Positions 1 to 7,413 of a DNA stretch of 51,489 nt are shown piece after piece; the stretch's first letter is position 1, and every line of letters begins with the position of its first letter. The DNA lies in NCBI GenBank assembly GCA_963743945.1, contig CAVURO010000012.1, positions 1 to 51,489 of the forward strand, in the 5' to 3' direction. The position numbers and the translations under genes were made by a program. The stretch is from JACOTK01 sp963743945. GTDB taxonomy: Bacteria > Actinomycetota > Acidimicrobiia > Acidimicrobiales > CADCSY01. The notes beneath the pieces are model-generated. The model was given only the letters and a program-made list of their open reading frames with translations. It was not told the origin of the DNA and searched no databases.

Positions 1-15
1 TCGGTGGATCGGGGT

Positions 16-21
16 TAAGGT
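16..21 (+). promoter_or_regulatory. -10 element (TAAGGT) for the doxX-like gene, leaderless
   Basis: TAAGGT ends 7 nt before the ATG at 29, the spacing expected when transcription starts at the start codon. No Shine-Dalgarno sequence is seen. Confidence 0.5.
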
Positions 22-28
22 CCAGGGC

Positions 29-547
29 ATGAAGAGTCATGATGCGATCGACGTCTCGTTGCTCGTGCTGCGCATGGCCCTCGGCCTCACCATGGCCGCC
101 CATGGACAACAGAAGTTCTTTGCCGGGGGACGCATCGAGGGAACAGCACAGTGGTTCGACGGCATGGGCATGAAGCCGGGTCGGTTCCATGCGCTCACCG
201 CGGCGTCGACCGAGGTCGGCTCGGGCCTGATGTTGGCCATGGGACTCCTGACCCCATTTGCGGCGGCAGCGTTCGTCGGCCTCATGTTCGTTGCCGGTTG
301 GACGGTGCACCGCCCGAACGGGTTCTTCAGTGTTCGCAGCGGCTGGGAGCTCAACTTCATCCTCGCCGTCACCGCGGGCTGCCTGGCGGGGGTCGGCCCT
401 GGGCGTTGGTCGCTCGATCGCGCCGTTGGCATCGACGACACCCTCTTCGGCTGGCTCGGCCTCGCCATCGCCTTCGGTCTGGGCCTCTCGGCCGCCGTTG
501 CCCTGCTCGTCGTCTTCTACCGGCCACCGGCCCAGAGCTCGGGCTGA
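29..547 (+). CDS. DoxX family integral membrane protein
   Basis: A 172-residue protein with about four to five hydrophobic segments (near residues 10-28, 58-77, 80-100, 110-132 and 140-165). The early motif GLTMAAHGQQKFF followed by a conserved GM-x-PG region is typical of DoxX/YphA-like proteins. Family members are small membrane proteins linked to redox or sulfur chemistry in some bacteria, but no single reaction is established. The length is normal for the family. The ATG at 29 has a TANNNT box 7 nt upstream and no SD, suggesting a leaderless mRNA. The gene converges on the amidase gene, so it is probably monocistronic. The family call is firm; the function is unknown. Confidence 0.85.
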   Translation: MKSHDAIDVSLLVLRMALGLTMAAHGQQKFFAGGRIEGTAQWFDGMGMKPGRFHALTAASTEVGSGLMLAMGLLTPFAAAAFVGLMFVAGWTVHRPNGFFSVRSGWELNFILAVTAGCLAGVGPGRWSLDRAVGIDDTLFGWLGLAIAFGLGLSAAVALLVVFYRPPAQSSG

Positions 548-662
548 CCGCCCTCCTCGGCCGGCACGCCCCGCCGGTGCGCCTGTCACCGCCAGGACAC
601 GAGCGCCCGTCCCGTTCGAACCCGACGAGGTCAGCCCTGGTCGACCGGCCCGCCGGGCAACC

Positions 663-1692
663 TCACTCGAGTGCGGGGTCCTGGCAGTTGTCGGCGCCCC
701 CACCGGGGCCGGCCGGTTCCGTCCGGGGGTAAGGGTCGACGAAGCCCGACCCGGGGTCGTCGGTGGTGAGAAATCGTTGAATCGCCCGGGCAAGCGCCTC
801 GGCCTCGGCTTGTTGGGTCTCCTGCATGGCCAGCAATGCCGCCTCGGGCGGATTGGAGAGAAACAGCGCCTCGGACAACGCCGTGGGCACGCCCGACGAA
901 CGCCGCAGTATGCCGTAGTAGTCCCCGCCGGAGGCATTCGGCCGGTACTTGGCCCCCGCGTCCGAATCGGCTTCCCAGGCAATATCGCGGTGGGTCGCAA
1001 AGGTCGCGAACAGTTCCTCCTGGATCAGGCCGGCGAGACGCCTCGACTCCTTGGACTTGATCTGGAAGAACGTCTCGGTGCCCGGCTTGGTCGAGGGGCC
1101 ATCGGAGCCCCCGTTGTGATGGATCGACACGAATGCCCTGGGCGCCAGGCCAAGGGCGATCTCTGCACGGGTGGCGATCGTGATGCGGTAGTCGTGCATC
1201 CGCGTCAGGACCACCGAGACGCCTGCCCTTTCCAGCAACGAGACGACACGGCGGGCGACCTCCAGGTTCAGATCACGCTCGACCAGGCCGTTCGCCCCCA
1301 CCGATCCGGTCTCGACACCGCCGTGTCCGGGGTCGAGCACCACCGTGGCCTGCTGCAGCGGCCTTCCCCCGGTCAGCGACACCTCGCGTCCGCAGGGCGT
1401 GTGCACTCGATAGCCCTCGGCCGTGACGCCGAGAACGGGGACGATCACCCCCGTCGCCGTCTCCAGCGCCTTCGCGCGGGGGTCCGGTGTCGGGGGAACC
1501 GTGGCACTCGTGACACTCGTGACACTCGTGGATGCGGCGGTCGGCTGGGCCGGCTTGGTCGATCCGGTCGGCTGGCCCGACCGACGGGAAAGAGTGCTCC
1601 CCTTGCGCCTCGGCGGTGTCGGCCCGGTCGCTCGAACAACCCGCGAGCAGGACAAGACACACGAGCACCGCGGCGCTCGGTGCGGAGCGCAT
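663..1692 (-). CDS. N-acetylmuramoyl-L-alanine amidase (Amidase_3), lipoprotein; frameshifted near its N-terminus
   Basis: The Amidase_3 domain hydrolyses the amide bond between MurNAc and the stem peptide. VVLDPGHGG supplies the first zinc His, ERDLN a zinc Glu, SIHHNGG the second His, and SEALFLSN the late catalytic Glu. The open frame of the domain can start only at a TTG at 1655. A classic lipoprotein signal peptide (MRSAPSAAVLV...LLAGCSS) starts at an ATG at 1690-1692 in another frame. Removing one base from the four-base C run at 1599-1602 (G run on the coding strand) joins the lipobox to a Thr/Ser/Pro-rich linker and then the domain, giving about 342 residues. The gene is therefore probably a secreted lipoprotein amidase with a one-base insertion here. 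It lies downstream of sucD on the same strand. The enzyme family is firm; the frameshift may be an assembly error. Confidence 0.85.
1501..1530 (+). repeat. 9-bp tandem repeat in the amidase linker
   Basis: About three copies of a CACTCGTGA-type 9-mer encode SVTSVTS in the Thr/Ser linker. The unit is a multiple of three, so copy changes would not shift the frame. Confidence 0.6.
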
Positions 1693-1744
1693 CAGAGGAC
1701 GTGGATGAGCGATGTCACCAGCGTACGGGCACAGGCCCGCAGCT

Positions 1745-2632
1745 TCACCCGAGCCCGGCGACGACCTCGGCCATGAGCGCACTCGCCTCGGTGGGGTTCC
1801 GGCCGACCTTCACGCCCGCCCCACGCAGCGCTGCCATCTTGGCCTCTGCCGTGCCCTTGCCTCCCGAGACGATGGCACCGGCGTGGCCCATCTTCTTGCC
1901 CGGAGGGGCGGTGACACCCGCGATGTAGGCGACGACGGGCTTGGTCATCTGCGTGGCGATGAACTCGGCCGCCTCCTCCTCGGCGGAGCCGCCGATCTCG
2001 CCGAACATCATGACTGCCCTGGTGTCGGGGTCGGCCTCGAACGCCGAGAGGCAGTCGATGAAGGTGGTGCCCGGGACCGGGTCGCCGCCGATGCCCACGC
2101 AGGTGGTCTGACCGATGCCCTGTTGGGTCAACTCGTAGAGAGCCTGATAGGTCAACGTGCCCGAACGGCTCACGATGCCCACAGGGCCGCCGCCCATCGC
2201 GATCTCGCCTGCGGTGATGCCGATGTTGCACTTGCCGGGGCTGATGAGCCCCGGGCAGTTGGGTCCGAGCAGGCGTACGTCGGGGAAATCACGGCGCAAC
2301 AGGTTGTAGAAGCGGGCCTCGTCATGGGCCGGAACCCCTTCGGTGATGACCACGATCAGCTTCACGCCTCCCTCGGCCGCCTCGACAACCGCGTCCGCCA
2401 CTCCGGGAGCGGGGATGAACACGCACGAGGCGGTCGCGCCGGTCTCCTTGACCGCCTCGGCCACGGATCCGTAGATCGGAATGCCCTCGACGTCGGTTCC
2501 GGCCTTCTTGGGATTGGTTCCGGCGACGACCTTGGTGCCGTAGGCCTGGTTCCGAAGGCCGTAGAAACGACCCTGGCTGCCGGTCAGCCCCTGATAGAGG
2601 ACCTTGGTGTTCTCGTCGACAAAGATGCTCAC
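1745..2632 (-). CDS. sucD: Succinyl-CoA ligase (ADP/GDP-forming) alpha subunit
   Basis: The 295-residue length is normal for SucD. The N-terminal CoA-binding Rossmann fold is visible (TKVLYQGLTGSQGRFYGLRN; GVPIYGSVAEAV-like segment), with GPNCPG and the SRSGTLTYQ segment. The phosphohistidine loop appears as KKMGHAGAIVSGGKGTAEAK near residue 246. The enzyme converts succinyl-CoA to succinate with substrate-level nucleotide phosphorylation in the TCA cycle. The ATG start overlaps the sucC stop by 4 nt (ATGA), so the two subunits are translationally coupled. Gene order is MCM subunit, sucC, sucD, amidase on the minus strand. No defect is seen. Confidence 0.97.
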   Translation of the reverse strand: MSIFVDENTKVLYQGLTGSQGRFYGLRNQAYGTKVVAGTNPKKAGTDVEGIPIYGSVAEAVKETGATASCVFIPAPGVADAVVEAAEGGVKLIVVITEGVPAHDEARFYNLLRRDFPDVRLLGPNCPGLISPGKCNIGITAGEIAMGGGPVGIVSRSGTLTYQALYELTQQGIGQTTCVGIGGDPVPGTTFIDCLSAFEADPDTRAVMMFGEIGGSAEEEAAEFIATQMTKPVVAYIAGVTAPPGKKMGHAGAIVSGGKGTAEAKMAALRGAGVKVGRNPTEASALMAEVVAGLG

Positions 2633-3777
2633 TTGCTCTTCCCTCCGGCCAAAGCGACGGCCCGTTCCGCAGCGGCGATCATCGTCGGAAGCGAGATGAG
2701 CCGATCTGATTCGTGCGTCTTCAGGATGGCCCGACCCTCATCGGCGTTGGTTCCATCGAGACGGATGACAATGGGAGCAGCGATGTCGACGCGCTCCAGC
2801 GCGGCCACGATGCCGTTGGCGACCTCGTCGCCTCGGGTGATGCCACCGAAGATGTTGATGAAGATCGACTTCACCCGAGGGTCGTTGTTGATGACCTCCA
2901 ATGCGCCGGCCATCACCTCGGCGTTGGCGCCGCCGCCGATGTCGAGGAAGTTCGCCGCAGAGCCCCCGACCTGGTTGACGACGTCGAGGGTGCTCATGGC
3001 GAGGCCCGCCCCGTTGGCGATGATCCCGACCGATCCATCGAGACCCACGTACTGCAGGCCCTTCGCGTTCGCTGCCTCTTCACGCTCGTCACGCACCTGG
3101 GTTGCCTCGTACTCGGCCCAATCGTGACGAAATGCGGCGTTGGCGTCGAGGGTGACCTTGGCATCGAGCGCATGGACCTTGCCCTCGGGCGTGAGGATCA
3201 GGGGGTTGATCTCGGCAAGGTCGGCATCGCCCTCGACATAGGCCCGATAGAGCTTCTGGAGGATTTCCACGACGCCGTCGGTCGCAATGGGGTTCAGCTT
3301 TGCCGCCACGACCCAGGCCCGACACGCCTCGTCGGTCAGGCCCTCGACGGGGTCGATGTGCAGGCGGGCGATCGCATCCGGGTTCTCGGCGGCCACCGCC
3401 TCGATCTCGACGCCGCCCTCGGCCGAGAGCATCCCGAGGTACTTCTTCGCACCGCGGTCCAGCGTGAAGCTCGCGTAGTACTCCTCGGCGATGTCGGAGG
3501 CCTTCTCGATCCAGACGATACGAACGATGTGGCCCTTGATGTCCATCCCGAGGATGTTGCCTGCATGCAGGCGGACCTCATCGAGGTTGTTCGCCAACTT
3601 GATGCCACCGGCCTTGCCGCGTCCGCCGACCTGCACCTGGGCCTTGATCACGACGGGGAAGTCCAGGCCCTCCACCAGTGCGACGGCTTCGTCGACCGTG
3701 GTCGCCACCCCACCGGGCGACACCGGGATGCCGAACGAGGCGAAGAACTGCTTTCCTTGGTATTCGTACAGATCCAC
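2629..3777 (-). CDS. sucC: Succinyl-CoA ligase (ADP/GDP-forming) beta subunit
   Basis: This 382-residue ATP-grasp protein begins DLYEYQGKQFF and has the lysine/glycine nucleotide loop KAQVQVGGRGKAGG near residue 46. The Mg-binding AEINPLILTPEG segment is near residue 190, and the C-terminal ligase domain contains NIFGGITRGDEVA. It forms the nucleotide-binding half of succinyl-CoA synthetase with SucD. The start is a GTG at 3777, chosen because an AGGAG Shine-Dalgarno lies about 9 nt upstream and the N-terminus matches the family. It sits just downstream of a cobalamin-binding mutase subunit whose pathway produces succinyl-CoA. Confidence 0.97.
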   Translation of the reverse strand: MDLYEYQGKQFFASFGIPVSPGGVATTVDEAVALVEGLDFPVVIKAQVQVGGRGKAGGIKLANNLDEVRLHAGNILGMDIKGHIVRIVWIEKASDIAEEYYASFTLDRGAKKYLGMLSAEGGVEIEAVAAENPDAIARLHIDPVEGLTDEACRAWVVAAKLNPIATDGVVEILQKLYRAYVEGDADLAEINPLILTPEGKVHALDAKVTLDANAAFRHDWAEYEATQVRDEREEAANAKGLQYVGLDGSVGIIANGAGLAMSTLDVVNQVGGSAANFLDIGGGANAEVMAGALEVINNDPRVKSIFINIFGGITRGDEVANGIVAALERVDIAAPIVIRLDGTNADEGRAILKTHESDRLISLPTMIAAAERAVALAGGKSK

Positions 3778-3807
3778 CTGGCACTACTCCTGGTCTAGGG
3801 GGGAAGG

Positions 3808-4225
3808 TCAGCCCGCAGGGCTCGACTCACGCTGATCGAGCGCTTCGGCGAGCCATTCGGTGATGGCGGACATCGGGGTCCCCGGGGTGAAGAGCTCGGC
3901 GACACCGGCCTGCTTGAGCGTGACGATGTCGCCCGCGGGGATGATGCCGCCGCCGAAGACGAGCACCTCGTCGAGGCCACGGCTGCGGAGCTCCTCGATG
4001 ACGCGCGTGGAAAAGGGTCATGTGCGCACCGGAGAGCAGGGAGAGACCCACCGCGTCGGCGTCCTCCTGCATCGCGGTCTCGGCCACCTGCTCGGCGGAC
4101 TGGTGCAACCCGGTGTAGATCACCTCGAAGCCTGCGTCACGCAGGGCGCGGGATATGACCTTGGCACCACGATCATGTCCGTCAAGTCCGGGCTTGGCGA
4201 CAACTACTCGGTATCGGCGCTCCAC
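3808..4225 (-). pseudogene. Methylmalonyl-CoA mutase, cobalamin-binding (C-terminal) subunit, frameshifted
   Basis: The protein starts at a GTG (MERRYRVVVAKPGLDGHDRGAK) and carries the B12-binding DxHxxG motif (DGHDRG) and the SLLSGAHMTL strand-loop. After about 70 residues the open frame turns into Arg/His-rich noise and stops at 3827. The neighbouring frame continues the family perfectly (RVIEELRSRGLDEVLVFGGG, then FTPGTP) to a TGA at 3808. One extra base in the AAAA run at 4011-4014 (T run on the coding strand) explains it. The corrected length is 138 residues, normal for a stand-alone cobalamin subunit of (R)-methylmalonyl-CoA mutase or a related acyl-CoA mutase. The large catalytic subunit is not in the window. 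The family is sure; the exact acyl-CoA substrate is not. Confidence 0.85.
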
Positions 4226-4260
4226 GAGTTCTGCATGTTACGCAACTCCGGCTCCCGACA

Positions 4261-4266
4261 TACCAT
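4261..4266 (+). promoter_or_regulatory. -10 element (TACCAT), leaderless start at GTG 4273
   Basis: TACCAT ends 6 nt before the GTG at 4273. This favours that GTG as both transcription and translation start. Confidence 0.5.
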
Positions 4267-4272
4267 CGGACC

Positions 4273-4821
4273 GTGAATTCCCCGAGCCAGGCCCCTCGAC
4301 AGCCCCCTCGGCGTCGCACGCGTCGAACCTCTCGTTGGGCGGTTGTGGCGGGAATCCTGAGCGTCCTGGCCGGCGTGGGCCTGATGTTCTTCATCGCCAG
4401 CCTTGCCGGCTCGGGGGACATCGATCTCAACCTCGGCGATGAGATCTTCGAGGTGGGCAGCGCCGAGCGCCTGTCGAACGCCATCGCAAGGGATGGCCCG
4501 ATCCTCATTCCTGACGCCTCACCGAACAGGACCCGTGACATCTTTCTGCAACACCTCGAGGCCGACCCCGAGCGTGGGTGGCTGGTGTTCGCCGCTCGGG
4601 CGAACGGCGCCCCCCGGGAGTGCCACCTCCAGTGGGACACCACCGCCGAGGACTTCGTCGACCCCTGCACCCGCGACCGCTTTCCCGCCGACGGCAAGGG
4701 GCTCACGGGCTACATCGTCAAGGTGAGGGAGGGCAAGGTGTACGTCGACCTTCGACTTCCCGAGACGGGCACCACCGGCGACGGCTCGAGCACCACGTCT
4801 CCCACCGACAGCGGGCCCTGA
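4273..4821 (+). CDS. Membrane-anchored protein with a degenerate Rieske-like domain
   Basis: This 182-residue protein has a basic, Pro-rich N-terminus, one transmembrane helix (about residues 22-46) and an extracytoplasmic domain. It ends in a Thr/Ser/Gly tail. Residues 117-160 read like a Rieske domain: CHLQWD, then about 14 residues later DPCTRDRF, then TGYIVKVREGKVYVDL. The second Cys and His of box I are not seen, and the box II His is replaced by Thr (PCTRDRF where Rieske proteins have PCHGSRF). The cluster therefore cannot be ligated normally. C117 and C132 could form a disulfide. I know of no assigned function. The GTG start is supported by an ideally placed TACCAT box. Confidence 0.7.
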   Translation: MNSPSQAPRQPPRRRTRRTSRWAVVAGILSVLAGVGLMFFIASLAGSGDIDLNLGDEIFEVGSAERLSNAIARDGPILIPDASPNRTRDIFLQHLEADPERGWLVFAARANGAPRECHLQWDTTAEDFVDPCTRDRFPADGKGLTGYIVKVREGKVYVDLRLPETGTTGDGSSTTSPTDSGP

Positions 4822-4866
4822 GGCCCCCTACCGTCGCGGCCCTGAGGAACGCCGGGGAAGGCCGGG

Positions 4867-7323
4867 TCAGCGGCCTTCGCTCAGGAGACGCTGGACCTCA
4901 GCCGCCGACATGGGGTGGCCGAACAGGTAGCCCTGTGCCTGTCGACAGCCGAGGCGCTGCAACGCAACCGCCTGCTCCTCGGTCTCGACGCCCTCGGCCA
5001 CGGTCACCACACCCATGCCGTCGGCCATGGCCACCACGGCTGCAACCAACGCCCGGTCGCGCTCATCCGAGTCGATGTTCGTCACAAATCCGGGATCGAC
5101 CTTCACCATGCTGATGGGCAGATGTCGCAGGAAGAGCAGCGACGAATGCCCTGATCCGAAATCGTCGAGGGAAAGCCCCACACCCATCTGACGGAGACGG
5201 CGCAACCCCTCCCGACTCGTGTTTGCCTCCGCCACCGCCGATCGCTCGGTGAGGTCGACGATGAGCCGACCGGGTGCTGCGTCCGCACCCTCCATCGCCT
5301 CGGCGACCCGGGCAACGACGGAGGGCATGGCAAGCTGGCGGGCAGAGAGGTTGATGGTCATCGACAGAGCGGTGGGCGACGACGCCTGCCACGACTCGAG
5401 GTCATCGAGGGACTGGTGGACGGCCCATTTGGCCAGCATCTCGTCAAGGTCGGCAGCCTCGGCGATGGGCATGACGACCGCAGGCGCAAGGACGCCACGA
5501 GTCGGATGTTGCCAACGCATGAGTGCCTCGAAACCGGTGACCCGGCGAGTGACGAGATCGACGGAGGGCTGGTAGTGCAGGACGATGTCGCCGCCGGACA
5601 ACGCCCCGATCATCTCGCCTGCAAGGGCATGGTGGCCGACGCCGTGGCCGGTCGTGTCCGTCTCGCCGTCGCAGAGCTCGATCTCGTTTCTTCCTCTGCT
5701 CTTCGCCCGTCCCAGAGCCAGTGCCGCCGCTCGTAGCAGCTCGGACGATGACCGTCCCCCGTTCGGGCCCTCGAGCACGACGCCGATGCAGAACGTGATC
5801 GGTCGCTCAGCACCCTCGAGCATGAAGGGCTCCGCCAACACCGTCGCCACGCGACTCGCCACGGCATGTGCTGCACCGGGGTCGGCGACGCCCTCACTGA
5901 GGATGGCGAACTCGTCCCCGCCGACGCGGGCGACCGTCTCGGAGCCTCGCAGGACGCCTCCGAGACGCCCGGCCACGCCCGCCAGCACGGTATCGCCGGC
6001 GATGGATCCGAACTGCTCGTTGAGTGTCCTGAACCCGTCGATGCCCAGATGGATCACGGCCAGGTTCGCGGAAGCCCGCCGAGTGCGAGCCAGCGTCTGT
6101 TCAAGGCGGTCCAACAGCAGCGACCGGTTCGCAAGCCCCGTGAGCGGGTCGCGGAAGCTGAGGTTTGACAGCTGGGTCTCGTGCTCCTTGGTCTGGGTCA
6201 CGTCGCGAATCACGCCGGCAAAACCGACGACGTCACGTCCGGCGTCTCGGGTGACCCGCACCCTTCCGAGGAACAGCCCAACCGAGCCGTCCCGCGCCTG
6301 GTAGCGACCTTCGAGTTGACCCTCCGTGAGCAAGCCCTGCCGCATCGCCTGGATCACCTGCGAGTTCGCCGGTCGGTCGTCGGGATGGATGATCTCGAGA
6401 AAATTCCTCCCCAGCGCGTCGGACACCTTGAAACCGGTGTGTTCCTCGAACGCAGGGTTGAGAAACGTCCAACACCCGTTTGCGTCCGCCTGGAAGACGA
6501 CCTCGTGCACCGCTTCGACGACCGTTCGATAGCGCTCCTGGCTTTCGAGCAACGTCTCGTACGCGTAGACGCGATCGCTTACGTCTCGGCAGTTGAAGAC
6601 GGAGCCCGAGACCATCGGGTCTGTCCGTTGGTCCGTGACGGAGATCTCGACCCAGCGCTGGTCGCCGTCCTGTCCCGTGACCAGACGTTGGATCTGACCC
6701 GTGCCCGAAAGCACCTCATCGCCCGCGCCGGGCCCAAGGCATTGCTCGCCATCCAGGCCGAACAGTTCGTTCGCCCACCACCCCAGCAGCTCATGGGCAG
6801 GCCAACCCAACACCGCCTCGCATGACGAGCTCGCGTACGTGATGACGCACTCGTCGTCCACCACCAGTACGGCGTCGGACGAGTTCTGCACCAGGGAACG
6901 AAAACGGGACTCGCTGTCCTGCAGCAGGTGGAGCGCACGGTGCTCGTGCTCGATGTCCTCCAGAAAGCCGACTCCCCCGATGGCATCGCCGGTCGCATCT
7001 CTCGCAAGCGCCACCGTCAACCGGGTGTGCAGCACCGAACCATCCGACCGAATGCAGCGCTTCTCGACCTGATAGCTGCTCCGCTCGGACTCGCGCATCT
7101 CGTCCAAGAGGCGCATCTCGGATGCCAGATCGTCGGGATGGGTCACCGCGAGCAGCCCCATTTGGTTCAGCTCGCCCTCCGTGTAGCCGAGCATGGAGCA
7201 CAAGGCGGGATTGACCTGCATGAAACGGCCGTCGAACGATGCGAGGGAGACACCCACCGGTGCCGAGGTGAACATCGACCGAAAGAAGGATTCAACGTTG
7301 CCGCCATCCATACCCAGATTCAT
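4867..7323 (-). CDS. PAS(x3)-GGDEF-EAL cyclic-di-GMP signalling protein
   Basis: This is an 818-residue cytosolic protein. Three PAS domains occupy roughly residues 10-375 (typical segments GVSLASFDGRFMQVN, SDAVLVVDDECVITYAS, VVFQADANGCWTF). A GGDEF domain follows with an intact catalytic motif (ARVGGDEFAIL). The C-terminal EAL domain is also intact (GFEALMRWQHP, NLSARQ, DDFGSGHSSL, EGVETEEQ). Both c-di-GMP synthesis and hydrolysis are thus possible, with the balance set by PAS ligands or partners. No transmembrane segment is visible. I start at the ATG at 7323 (MNLGMDGG), preceded by a purine-rich GAGAG; a TTG at 7356 would add 11 residues. It probably stands alone downstream of the helicase gene. 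Confidence 0.93.
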   Translation of the reverse strand: MNLGMDGGNVESFFRSMFTSAPVGVSLASFDGRFMQVNPALCSMLGYTEGELNQMGLLAVTHPDDLASEMRLLDEMRESERSSYQVEKRCIRSDGSVLHTRLTVALARDATGDAIGGVGFLEDIEHEHRALHLLQDSESRFRSLVQNSSDAVLVVDDECVITYASSSCEAVLGWPAHELLGWWANELFGLDGEQCLGPGAGDEVLSGTGQIQRLVTGQDGDQRWVEISVTDQRTDPMVSGSVFNCRDVSDRVYAYETLLESQERYRTVVEAVHEVVFQADANGCWTFLNPAFEEHTGFKVSDALGRNFLEIIHPDDRPANSQVIQAMRQGLLTEGQLEGRYQARDGSVGLFLGRVRVTRDAGRDVVGFAGVIRDVTQTKEHETQLSNLSFRDPLTGLANRSLLLDRLEQTLARTRRASANLAVIHLGIDGFRTLNEQFGSIAGDTVLAGVAGRLGGVLRGSETVARVGGDEFAILSEGVADPGAAHAVASRVATVLAEPFMLEGAERPITFCIGVVLEGPNGGRSSSELLRAAALALGRAKSRGRNEIELCDGETDTTGHGVGHHALAGEMIGALSGGDIVLHYQPSVDLVTRRVTGFEALMRWQHPTRGVLAPAVVMPIAEAADLDEMLAKWAVHQSLDDLESWQASSPTALSMTINLSARQLAMPSVVARVAEAMEGADAAPGRLIVDLTERSAVAEANTSREGLRRLRQMGVGLSLDDFGSGHSSLLFLRHLPISMVKVDPGFVTNIDSDERDRALVAAVVAMADGMGVVTVAEGVETEEQAVALQRLGCRQAQGYLFGHPMSAAEVQRLLSEGR

Positions 7324-7413
7324 CTCTCGCCACTCTCCACCCGACTCGGGCCGCAACCGAGGAAACTCCGCCGCTCCTTCCGGTCCACTTCACACAGTGA
7401 ACCAGAGAGCTCT

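Noticed and set aside
258..1928. A 556-residue plus-strand open frame across the amidase and into sucD
   Set aside because: It is antisense to conserved genes, Arg/Pro/Gly-rich, and has no recognisable domain.
1712..3127. A 471-residue plus-strand frame opposite sucCD
   Set aside because: It is a shadow of two unmistakable housekeeping genes.
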